From positions 85,964,087 to 86,028,086 of the forward strand of contig CM043966.1 in assembly GCA_014529385.2 (NCBI GenBank): a stretch of DNA of 64,000 nucleotides, in the 5' to 3' direction. Under the pieces are notes generated by a model. It was not told the origin of the DNA, ran no database searches, and was given only the letters and a program-made list of their open reading frames with translations. Position numbers and translations under genes: made by a program. Source of the stretch: Adiantum capillus-veneris. Taxonomy: Eukaryota > Streptophyta > Polypodiopsida > Polypodiales > Pteridaceae. Below, in pieces: positions 22,090 to 33,814 of the stretch. Numbering within the stretch: position 1 is the first letter of the stretch; the number at the start of each line of letters is the position of its first letter.

Positions 22090-24149
22090 GTTAACGTGTG
22101 ATTTTTTACAAAATTACCTATAATGCCCTTATAATTCATCAACACGGTAAATATAACTGATAATATCTCCCCCATGAGTGTAAACAGTGTATAAACTATC
22201 AGAAAATCATCAAAAAATAGTACTTTTTGGTTATTTTTCATCAATTTTCTTGATATTGAGACTTAAAAATGGAGAAATCCAACAAAAAACAATAAAGATG
22301 TGTTTTTCAATGGATTTTCTTAAGTATTGGATTTTCACTTTGCTTTTTTAGGGCATTTTGTTCTTTTCTTTGATCTTTCCAATAAACATGTCAAAAATAG
22401 CAAAGGAGCTCAGATGGAAAAACTGACGACACAGTGGTGATCAGAAAGACAAGGCGGACAGGCACAAAAAGTTTCAATCAAATTGGCAGATGAAAGCGGG
22501 AAGCCTAAATTAGGTGGCCAGACCTACTTTTGCAGAATTCTTGCAGAATGAGCTACAGGAATCCGATTGGGAAATTTTTTGAGTCTAACATAGATTTCAC
22601 GGCCTAGTAGGACTAACAGAGGAATCTCGGGAAAAATGGTTTGGGAAGTCCGAGTATAGATACCCAAGGTAGGCTAAAATCACCTCATTTCCACTTGTTG
22701 CCTTTGGAGAGAGAGATTTTCGACCCTCTTCGCGTGTATTTTCTGGAGTCCACAGTCACTTGTTTTCAACACCGTCTCACACGAGACATGAGGGGTAAGT
22801 TCTATACTTATCAATGATCCATTTTGTATGGCCGGTAGCTAGTCTAAAACCCTGGAAAAAACCCTAGAATCCGAGTAGTGCACGAAGACCTACAACCAAA
22901 AATCGACCATAGCGGCCTGTCAGCTCAACCAAATCGGATGAGATTTGAATTGTAGCATGCCCCAACATAATAGAACACTTCTAAATCAACAGTTGACCAT
23001 TCGGCAAGGGTCGAGGGGCTCCCAAGTAGAAAAGCTAGGTTTTTGGCAAATGCCAGCAAAACAAAAAGCAAAAAATGGCTCAAAGGCTACAAAGCATCAA
23101 ATTCGATATACGAGGTCAAACTCACTCCAAATGGGCCAAAATTGGATGAGTTGCTTCACGACTATGTTGTGGACAAGTCCATAGCATCAAAAGTGACTAA
23201 CCAACTCTATAGGCCATGTAGTCACAAAAATTGGTGATTTCAGAGTCGACAAAGCACGAATTGATGCCGGCAAGACCAAATTTTATCGAATTCAATTTAG
23301 GACTTGTTTTAGGTGTATAGAATGTGTTTAGGTCAAAATTTTCAAGTTTAACAAGAAAAAGTTGACTATTGTAAATAATCGCGATTATTTACTTTTGCAA
23401 TATTTTGGCTTGAGAATTGTATCATGACCTCATCTATTACTTGTACACTATTACATGATGCCAAATTTCAAGTATGAGCCAGAATGATCAATTATAACTT
23501 GGAAAATTGCCATAAAATGCAACAAAGTGCTTGCAAGCCAAATTCTCAATTATGAGCCACATTTTTTGATCCAAATGACCTCATATCACATACACAAGGT
23601 CTACACCATGCCTAGAACTAAGTTGCACCAAAAAATGTACATTTGGATGAAAAAGTTAATAATCATGATTATTTATTTTTTAGCCAAGATGGGGAAAATT
23701 TGCAATTTTGCCATCATAAGACCAAAGTACATGATGTCCTAAGCCCACTAGCCATGTTTGAACAAATTTGGAGCTCAAAACTCCTTTGTATCTATTGTTT
23801 TAGAGCCCTAAAGCCTAAATCTGGCACCATTCTCATCCTGTGCACCCAAATGAGCCCATAATTCACTTAGAGTATGTAATTGGTATATACTTCAAGCCTA
23901 TAATGTCAAACTTGCAAGAAGTTGAAAAAATTACTCAGTTGTAAATAATCATGATTATTTACTTTTGTTGCAATTTTTTGTTTTGACTTCATAATTTTGA
24001 TCTTTACATGTTTTTATGCATCTATGCATGTTCAAAAATTGATTTGAAGCAAATTGGACTCAATTTATCATCATTTTAGACTAAAGGACACTTCAAGAAG
24101 AATCTGCCACATTTGCTAACTTTGACACTCTATTCACTCAACAAGACCC
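22090..24149 (+). other. Non-coding leader of Element-6 / LTR-like region
   Basis: AT-rich, with no coding content. It holds a GGTAAG donor-like site near 22795 and the palindrome array at 23372-23961. It precedes the gag-like gene at 24150. I could not find matching LTR copies. Confidence 0.4.
23372..23961. repeat. Degenerate ~285-bp array with palindromic core (array 2)
   Basis: Three palindromes are at 23372-23391 (TAAATAATCGCGATTATTTA, perfect), 23658-23673 (AATAATCATGATTATT, perfect) and 23942-23961 (TAAATAATCATGATTATTTA, perfect). Centres are 284 and 286 bp apart. Sequence between them is weakly repeated (AAGTTGA before the core, TACTTTTG after it). A possible stray copy, TAATAATCACGATTTTT, is at about 28239-28255. 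Confidence 0.8.
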
Positions 24150-25094
24150 ATGCAAGTTGCAGAGAAGGCCAAGAAGAAGTTCTTGCAAAAGGAGAAGCTG
24201 CAAGAGCTACCACCATACCAACTAGACCCAAGTTCAGTCAAAACTGCCAAAGCAACCTACCTCTCGAAAGAATAGCTTGAAGAGCATAACACAACAGTGT
24301 TCACAGGTAGATTCAAGAGCAAAGAAGGACATCAAGTAGAATTGCAACTTCCACCAAAAGAAGTCTATGATGTTGCCGCAAAGCCCAAGACAAAAGAATC
24401 CAATAGAAGGCTTGGTCTCAGAGAGTTTTACAAACAAGAGCCATGTGGAATGGATTTCCAAAAAGCTTATGATGAGCTCTTGTCCACAATCAAGGAAGAT
24501 GGAACCGCCCAGATCTCTGACCAGCAAGGGAACAAGGTAGAAGTGGTCATCACAAAAGAGATAGTGGCTGAAGCTCTCAAGCTGTCAACAGAAGGAATGG
24601 CCATGAGGGCAAGAGACAAAAAGACAACAGGGATTTTCACCAAGGAAACCGCTACTACGATATTTGCCAATCTCATCCAGAAACAGGTGGAAGAACCTGC
24701 AAGATTATACCACCAACACTTCCACTTCCTCACCAAGAGACCGCCAAGGTACACGACACCTAATCATGCGATTGCGACCACTTTTACACAAGCTCTCAAG
24801 TCGACAACCAGGCAACCTATAGACCACATGCAGTATGTGTTGTCCACACTAAAAGGAACAAAGGAGGGTAAAATAACATATTTGGGAGCACCAGAGGTTC
24901 TCACAAGAACTGCCTACCATGCTATCAGCATGGCAGACAACTTGCCACCTGCCCTGGATCAGAACACTTGGATCATGTCTGCACAACCTTCCCCTCGAGC
25001 CACAAGATCTACCAAGAGAACATACAAGTTTGATGAAGAATCTGCTGAGAGCTTGCCAGAACGACATAGTAATGAAAGCTCTAATAATGAGTAA
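24150..25094 (+). pseudogene. Element-6 gag-like protein, N-terminal domain
   Basis: The ATG at 24150 opens MQVAEKAKKKFLQKEKLQEL. One TAG near 24273 interrupts it, and the frame is then open to the TAA at 25094. The body contains FYKQEPCGMDFQKAYDELL, VVITKEIVAEALKLSTEG, RLYHQHFHFLTKRPPRY and QPIDHMQYVLSTLKG. I do not recognise the domain with certainty. It resembles alpha-helical gag-like or plant-mobile-domain-like proteins of non-autonomous plant elements. It is followed in the same direction by a long coiled-coil region, making a protein of perhaps 950 residues. Confidence 0.5.
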
Positions 25095-26530
25095 AGAAGA
25101 GCACGTATTGAGGAAATGAAAGAAAAGCCATGGCAGCACATCAGGAGGAGCCACAATAGAAACAGGCTACGTTTGAAAGAGAAACGTACTCTTATAAACC
25201 CTGCCACCAAGCTCAGGGCAAGGATCCTACAAAGTGGGTACCCATTTAACTGAAAGGACCAAGAAGAAAGCACCATGCTAGGAAACAGGCCGAAGACCCC
25301 ACAGAGTTATTGGAAAGAATGTATCAGGAGGCAAAAGCATTGAAGCTGAAAGAAGCCCAAGAAGCGAAACAAAAAGCTAAAGAGGCAGCAGAGCAGCAAA
25401 AACAAGCATACGAAGCAACCGCACAAGGAGAAGCCCAGCATGAACAAGGTGACATGTCTCCCCGACCTTCTTCACCTGCTCCAGAATAGCATGATCACCC
25501 CATGCCAAGCCCAACACCATCACCAGTAGATAAAGCCATAGAAATAGAGCATGAACAAAAAGAAGCAGTAGAATCTGTACAACAGGCAGCCACTACACAA
25601 GAGTAGCACAAAGAACAAGAATCATAGCCGAAAAGGGCAGCGAGTCCTGCACTAAAGGAGACCACAAGGTTTGAGCAAATACAAGAACAACAAACAGACG
25701 AAACACCTTCTACCTTCACACAATACGAAACGGCCAAGGCATCCACAAAGCCTCAAGATGACAGAGCAGAAGAAGGCCAACCCCAACCTCAAGGGCAAGA
25801 ACAACCAGCTTCCACAACGCCGCCAAGAGAGACACAAGAGATTGTCGAGACATCTAGGCTGCTTGCAAGAAATGAAGATTGGCAATCCAATGATGAGGTA
25901 ATCTTGTAAGTCAACGAATATGCAAGGCAAATGTGGGATATGACGAAAACATCCAATCAACAGCACTTAGCCACATCACACAAAGGCTAAAGAACTGGAG
26001 ATGGTGATTAATTCTCTCCAAGGAGAGTTAGAAGACAGATTGAATGTCATCACCGATCTACAAAATCAAGGGTAGTAAATGAAAGCTGAAGCTGAACAAC
26101 ACCAGCTAGCACGAGACAAACAGTAAAAGGAGATGGAGGAGATAGGTGAACTTCTTATGAAGCTCACAGATGCTTGCAAAGCCAAAGATGAATAGCTGAT
26201 AGAGGTTACCAATGAACTTCTAACTACAACTTTGTCAGTTCAAAAGATTCAAGTGCAGTTAGATGTAGCGAACGCCTCCCTGCAATATTCAGAGCAGAGA
26301 ATAAATGATCAGGAAATTTTTTTGCGACAAATATGAGAAAATCCCGCAGTAGCCTCCATCAAAGGAACATATGAAGTCTACAAAGCATTAGAGAAAAAGA
26401 ACAAAGACCTCAAGCTGGAGCTAAAATTGGAGCAGTTTCAATGTAAAGACCTGGCATTGATGCGGGTGCAACAAGAAGAAGAGCTGCTAAAAGAAATAGC
26501 CGAGCTTAAAAGAGTCAACCAGTTGTGCTG
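25095..26530 (+). pseudogene. Element-6 gag-like protein, coiled-coil region
   Basis: Reading gives KLKEAQEAKQKAKEAAEQQK, a P/S/Q-rich linker with TPSPVDKAIEIEHEQKEA, and then long heptad-rich helices (SLQGELEDRLNVITDLQNQ, LELKLEQFQCKDLALMRVQ, EEELLKEIAELKRVNQL). At least eight TAG/TAA codons lie inside, for example near 25488, 25604, 25625, 26072, 26126 and 26193. Most sit where Gln is likely. No polymerase or integrase domain is present. Confidence 0.5.
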
Positions 26531-27165
26531 AGAGATGGACAACCAAAAACGCAAGAAGAAGCAGGAAGTTTAGAACAACCACAGATAGATATTCCCTCAA
26601 TTTCTTTTGCTAAGACGGAGACAAAGCCAGCAGAAGGGCTAGGTGGCGAAGAGGATTTCGAAGTACCATTAATCAAAGCAGATGAAGTGCCAATGGTCCA
26701 ACTGTCAAAAGCTAAGAAAGATGTACTCAAAGAAAAGATTACACAAGAGACAGATGAGCAATGGAAAGCAGCGATGGATTGGGAGTTGAGAGTTCTTCAC
26801 TCTGTCAATGTTACTCAACTCACTCCCAATCAAATCAATGCACAATGGCATTAGCAATCCCTACCCTCCTTTGATAAAGGTGGAGTTCCTCCAAGTCAAA
26901 GAGAGGCTTTACAAAGACATGCAAGTAGAAGGCACAGACGAAGACCTCCCCAAGTGGAGGATGAGCTGGTTGAACAAGAATCCAAGGTATCTGATTCTGT
27001 TCACAAGAGCACCTGTGGCACTTCAAAAGGATCCCACTTTTTGTCATGTACCAAGAGTAAGGACCTGACAAGCGCATGAGGCAATAACAAAGAGGCGACC
27101 AACCTAGTTGAACTACCCAAGATTGCCAGGTCCAGAAAAGGGACCGCCTACAAAAGAACATGGTG
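26525..27165 (+). pseudogene. Element-6 gag-like protein, C-terminal region
   Basis: After a frame change the reading continues with TQEEAGSLEQPQIDIPSISF, an acidic segment and MVQLSKAKKDVLKEKITQE. A TAG at 26852-26854 follows, then a basic tail with RRHRRRPPQVEDELVEQ and a final open run to about 27165. No known motif. Inclusion in one gene is inferred from continuous composition. Confidence 0.35.
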
Positions 27166-28565
27166 AAAACCCTAACGGGCACCATGTCATTCTTGAAAAG
27201 TCTACCTGATCTATCATGTGCAATTCTATATAAAATTTGCCGAATGCTACTCACCTGCCTCGAAGTATTTCATGAGCCAGAGCAAGCAGGAGCCCCACGG
27301 GTGTCATTCCTCAAGGGCAATAAAGGTTTATGCTACGATCTCAGTGGTCAACCTTCCAAAGAAGTCCTCTATGGCTTCTACGCCTGATGTATGTTCTTAC
27401 CTTCTCACAATATGTTGGCGTTTGAGGAAGCATTCTACACAGAGTTCTTCACTGGCAAACGAAGATTTTTGGGCCAGTGATCAGTAACCTGACTTTGAGA
27501 TTTGTAAGCTACTCCACTGTTGAGTTTAAAAACAGAGTCACTCTGCAATTTTTACAGGTGCCAGAGATTAGATACGAAAAGGCTTTAAATGCACTTAAAG
27601 ACCGCCTCGCCAACCGTCAACCCAAAGACTATATCAGCCCATAAAGCTGTGTCAAGGGACGACACAGGCGAGGAGGGGGGGAATCTTAGCAGCAAGCTAA
27701 CTCACATACCATTTTTCGGAGCTCTAATTGTAAAAACACTTATTATTTTGATAAATAGGGAGTTTTGTAACTCTTATTTTTTGGATAAACCTTGTAATTG
27801 ATGAGCCGGGCTACAAGCTTCCAAATTCCATGTTTAGTTAGAGCTCCAGATTATTAGTTTTGACCACCAAAAACCTTGGCTAAGGTATAAAAGACAATTT
27901 TTATACGTTAATTTTAAGTTTTTGGATAATGAAATACACAGCGTGAGCTAACGACACTCACTTTTCTCCTTCTCGTGCTTCCTAATCCCTCCTCGGTTGT
28001 CACATTGCAGTCACGTTTGTTGCATTGCAACCGCAGGTAAGAGCTCTACGCATTGACATAAACACTTCACGATATTTTGTAGCTTTTGGTGTCGTCGACC
28101 CGCAGCCTAATTTTATCATAAGTAGGAATTTACACTTCAAAATCAAAATCTAAGCATAGGCAGGGTATTGGGGCATCATTGCTAAGCATTTAGGTGCATT
28201 CTGGGTCGAAACGACTAGGTCAAAAAATCCACTGCTGCTAATAATCACGATTTTTGAACTTGACCTAAAGTGGAATTTGAGACCATAAGCATGTGTGCTT
28301 AGGTCTTATAAACTTGTCCTAGAAGTTTCATTATGTTTGGATGTCATTTGATGTTATAACGGATGTGATTTGTTTGCCGATGAGCGATTGGCTTTTGATG
28401 ATTTCAGACACTTGAGTGTAGCTTGAGCTAGATGCGAGTTGTTTGTTGTTTTCCGAGAGATTGACAACCTCTCATAGTCTCTATACACTAGTTGAGTCAG
28501 CTTCGTCCCATGGATTGACAATTTAATCATGGTTCTCGCTAAATTTGCAATAAGATAGGAGTGGG
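27166..28565 (+). other. Non-coding 3' region of Element-6 with polypurine tract and TATA box
   Basis: A purine run, GAGGAGGGGGGGAA, is at 27670-27683. TATAAAAG is at 27886-27893, and a donor-like CAGGTAAG near 28036. This order (purine tract, then promoter about 200 bp later) fits the beginning of a 3' LTR, but no second LTR copy was found. Otherwise nothing coding is seen. Confidence 0.35.
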
Positions 28566-28868
28566 GTGGATGCATGCATAGGTGGCCTGGTTTTAACCGG
28601 TTGAAAGTTTCTTTTGGAGGCTTAAAATTTAGGGGGTATGAAACTGGTGTTATGGGCAAGAATTGTTTGAATTAAATAATCATGTGGAGGATACAAAATA
28701 TTAAAAATCATGTAGAGGATTCAAAAACATGTGTGGAGCCCACGTCAGAACGAATGTTCAGTCGAATGTTTTCATGATTGTGACTTCTCTGTATCTTTGT
28801 GCCTTTCTCCTTCCGCGTCTTTCTCAGCTCACTCTACAGCCCCCTGTGCACGCTGCTTATCCTTCACT

Positions 28869-31449
28869 ATGGATAGCAACCTAAGAAAGAGCCCAAGGAA
28901 TACAGCCCGACAGGTCTCCCCCACAAAGACTCGACATTCTCCCACGAAAATATGTCACCTCTCTCTGTCTCTCTCTGTGTTGTGTACAATGGACCTGTAT
29001 GTGTAGTAGAGTACTGAAGTATGGATACATTGAGTAATGAATATGGATTTATTCCTTTCAGAGACAGAAATTACAGCCTCCTCCCAAAATCAGCCGCTTT
29101 GTTCACCCCAAGGATGTGGAGGTGCCATTAAAGGCATTCTGCACGACAAAGGAGGATTTTCACAGAGAATATGGGTTAAGTCTTGAGGGGAAAGATGTTA
29201 GGAAGTTAACAGATGCAGATGTGCCTATATCCGACTGGATGAAAGTTTTCACGTATCTTCCAGTGAGGGAGAAAAACGTGCCGATAAAAACAGCAAGGCC
29301 GGATCACTACAAGGAACTCTACCAGCTCTACAAGCAGGTGTACCAATCCAAACCACCAAACTATCTACTGGGAGTCAAGTTTGCACGCGGATATGTTTAT
29401 TTCGTATGCACAGGTCCGGTAAAGTGGGCTGAGTTTGCATTTGAGGTGGTGAAGAATGTGACCAATGAAGGTCACTTAGATAGGAAAAGAGAACAATGGA
29501 AGTTAGAGACTTCCCAAGTATCCACAGGAAACCCAAGTGGTTCTGCCATCTTCTTAGTAAATACCCCATCCGGAAGTACACAAGTCGGAAGTGGACTTTT
29601 TGCGACCACTCAGTCTGCGTTTAGTGTTGAAGTATCCACTTCCTTGCAAGAACTTCTTGTTGAGGTTAGAAAATCTCATGACAATGTATCAGCCGAGTGT
29701 TAGAAGGCTAAGGATTTAGTGGTCAAATCTGTTGCTGATGTGCACCGTTGCGAGGGTGCTCTTGACACCATTCGAATGCACTTCCCTGACGATTCCAATG
29801 TACCAACAGGCTTGCTTAACAGCCTGCAAGAAAAATTTGATCAAGCAAAAGCCACCCTACAGCAGGCACAGGTACGCTTTTAACTCCATCTGATTGTAAT
29901 ATAATACCTGCAAAGTACCATACGGTATGATTTTTCATACCGGTAGGATTATATCATATTCCGTAAGGGTAGATGACAATACCGGTAGGATGTTATCATA
30001 CCGGTAGGATTATACCCTAACGGTATGATTACATCCTACCGGTAGGATGTTATCTTACCGATAGGATTTAGGATATAATCCTACCGGTGTGATAACATCC
30101 TACTGGTATGGTTACATCCGCCCGGTATGGTTAGATCCAATCGGTATGATAAAATCCAACCGGTTTGATGTTATCCTACCGATATGCTGTTACCGGATGT
30201 TATCCTACCGGTATGATGTTACCGGATGTTATCCCTACGGTATGATGTTATACTATCCAGTATAATAACATTATACCGGTGGGATAACATCATACCAGCA
30301 GGATGTAATCATACCGGTATGATAACATCATTATACCGATTTTCAAGCATTCATACCGATTTTATACCTATTTGACATTGTCTGATAACAGAGGTCTCTT
30401 GCCTACAGGAAGAATTATCCAAATGCTTGGACCGTGAGGAAACCTTTGGTCTCTATGTCACGTTTGTGACGGACATGATTAGTCAACCAATGCTACCTGA
30501 AACCATAGTCTTGCCTGCACGAGTTTCAGCTCCTGGACATGGTGTTGTTCTCATTGATGTGTCCAATGCTTGTGGTGTAAAAATTCATGATCACAATCGC
30601 TCAAGCCATGTTGTTCTATTGCCTTGTTCACATGCATACCATGCATTCTGATATGCTCACTTGGATGAGAAAGGAAAGCGCATGATTAAGGATTGCCCCG
30701 GAGTTATTTCTGCAGAAGACCAATACGTTCTAAAGTTGAACCATGCCCAAAAACAGGTGAGAAAATTGTTTCAATGGGTAATCAGGTGGTTGATTTTTGT
30801 CTTCTCTGATGTTTTTTCAGGTGGTTGATTTTTTTCTCCTTTGATGTTTTTTCAGAGTCAAGCTGCTTCAGAACTACTGCCGGTAAAGACAGAGGGAACG
30901 ATGTAGTGACGCCTGCATACAAGACACCTGTGGAGGTATTGCTTGATGAAAATGCCCCTGGTAATGCTGAGAAACCTATTTCGGAAACAACAGAATAAGA
31001 ACAAAACTTTGAGGTAAAGGAGCAGAGTACGACTGGTGCTGAAGGGAAAACCCAGAATGAGGAAGACGATGTGTTGCTAGACACTGGCGTGCGGGTGACA
31101 AGATCAAAGACCCCGAGAAAACGAGGCCAACGTGGCAAGAGTATGTTTTTTCATTGATTATGGCTCTAATAAGTGATCTTTTGCTGCATAGCTTTCTAAA
31201 GCTGATGGTCGTGTAGATGTCAGGTTGGAGGGAAGTCCCGAGGAGACTCTTGCTCAGCATATAAGATAGGCAAAAAGAAAAAAAATTGAGAAGACTAGAG
31301 ATGAGAAGCCTGAAATGGAGCAAAAAAGCAAGGAAGAGGAAGAGACCCAGGGGCAGCCAGAAGAGGAGATGGACATAGAAGACACTAAGGAGATGCAGAA
31401 TACCGGCACAAGTTCTGACCCTAAACCCAGAGCCTGCAAGAGATTATAG
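28869..31449 (+). pseudogene. Copy A: N-domain/coiled-coil/RING protein gene (five exons)
   Basis: Exons, by comparison with C: 28869-28949, 29062-29871, 30409-30756, 30856-31140 and about 31192-31449. Exon 1 starts MDSNLRKSPRN. Exon 2 holds a domain with AFCTTKEDFHREYGLSLEG, and then helices (ELLVEVRKSHDNVSAE). Exon 3 holds the RING-like finger CGVKIHDH...CSHAYHAF. Exon 4 is acidic with RVTRSKTPRKRGQRGK, and exon 5 is lysine/glutamate-rich. Damage: the exon 1 donor GT is AT, TAG at 29701, TGA at 30649 in place of a RING cysteine, and TAA near 30996. The domain order suggests a nuclear E3-ligase-like protein, which is inference. Confidence 0.7.
29920..30390. repeat. ATACCGGTAT-type palindromic repeats in intron 2 of copy A
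   Basis: About 470 bp built from variants of TACCGGTAGGAT and TACCGGTATGAT in both orientations, centred on the 8-bp palindrome TACCGGTA. They fill most of the intron between the coiled-coil exon and the RING exon. The same block is in copy C at 57840-58300. Confidence 0.88.
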
Positions 31450-31651
31450 TTTGCCCCCCCTATGTTTCTTTTTATGTAACGACTTCTGAAATTAATATAA
31501 CTTTCTTTCCCATTCGATGTCTCTTTCATCTTGTGCCTAATTTTTGAACATTGTGTGTTTTTATTGTATGATTTCAATCTATAAATATGTCCTAATTGCA
31601 TATTTAAAATCGAGTCTTGTGTAATTTTGCATCTGTAGATATGTTTTTAGT

Positions 31652-32479
31652 TGAAGAATGGCGCCTTGCAGATAGGATCAGGGCTGACAAGCAGAATGGC
31701 AGGGCTGACATTCGTGCAATATGGAATTGCGTGTTGTCTCCTGCAGTGCTCTCTATGGTATAGACTAATTAAAAGAATACCATTGATATGGCCAAGGCCA
31801 CCACCTCCGTTGAGCGTCCAGCGTAGGGTTCTCATTTTTGGACCTTAACGGATTACTGCTCAAGAAATTTGATGGAAAATATGGTGAAGAATTGCCCCAC
31901 TGGCCAGAAATGCGGTATGTTGTTGAAGGGGATACACAGTTTTGGGTAAGGCCCGATGCAGAAGTGTTTCTGAATTTTTGTTTCAGATGGTTCGAAGTGT
32001 GGATATGGAGCTGCTGCGAGTTTGAGAAGCTCAAACGCACGCTAGGGACAGTGTTCCCTGACCACCACAAAAGATCCAATAGAGTGGTAAGTCAGGCGCA
32101 GTGCACAAGGGCCCCTTTTAAATTGGGCGCGACAGATAAACCGGTGTTTCACAAGAATCTCGGAAATTTTCCTGACCTACCACCTGGCACACTTATCTTT
32201 GATGATTCTGGATATAAGCTAATGTTTAATCCATTGGGGTCATTTCTTGTTTTTCCCAAGCTAGAAAAGCAGTCTAAAGAAGTGCGCGCCTGTTTTCTGT
32301 CAACCGCTATCATAAACTGGCTGGCACACAGGTTGTACTCTAAGGACATAATTGAGTATACAAAGAGGACTGTAATTTGTGCAGACGACACCTATGTGCG
32401 TCGTTTTTATTGGAAATGGCGGATTGACTTTTTCAAGAAGAAAGGAACTGATTTTTTATATAAAAAGAAAGCTTCATAA
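31652..32479 (+). pseudogene. Copy A: FCP1/NLI-like HAD phosphatase-type gene
   Basis: After a short N-terminal part (EEWRLADRIRADKQNGRADI, with a stop) and a proline-rich stretch, 31838-32479 is one open frame of 213 residues. HAD motif I is LDLNGLLLKKF, so the usual D-x-D has Asn at the second position. Motif II is VWIWSCCEFEKLKR (Ser), and motif III is TLIFDDSGYKLMFNP. WVRPDAEVFLNF matches the region after motif I in FCP1-like domains. One extra T in ATTTTTGG (31837 region) puts the N-terminal part out of frame. The same extra T occurs in C. Plants have host HAD proteins with a DLNG box, so a captured origin is plausible. Confidence 0.72.
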
Positions 32480-32650
32480 AGTCTGTGAAGTGGGTGACTT
32501 TTGTCAATGTATTTTTTTGTCGATGGATGTAAATGGAGAATTACTCAGCCTTCTTGTCAATCAATGTAACAGAATTCATGTATAATACATTTACAAGCAA
32601 GTTCCACGGAATTACGTTGTATTCTATATTTTAAGTATCTTGCAAATAAA

Positions 32651-33749
<1,099 letters not shown>

Positions 33750-33814
33750 CCAGTTTAGTTTACAGTTAAAGGCAGATATACACAAAATTATGTATTATGC
33801 ATTTCTTAAGATGG

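Noticed and set aside
24150-26530. Alternative genetic code with UAG/UAA as Gln, suggested by many in-frame TAG/TAA codons at Gln-like positions
   Set aside because: TGA stops and frameshifts are also present, most Gln codons are CAA or CAG, and A/C pairs show CAG and TAG at the same site. Decay of silenced repeats explains this better.
22090-28100. Matching LTR pair bounding Element-6
   Set aside because: Direct reading of 22090-22800 against 27685-28100 shows no alignable similarity, so no LTR pair is claimed.
29920-30390. CRISPR-like array
   Set aside because: Units are short, variable, palindromic and lack unique spacers of constant length. The context is a plant intron.
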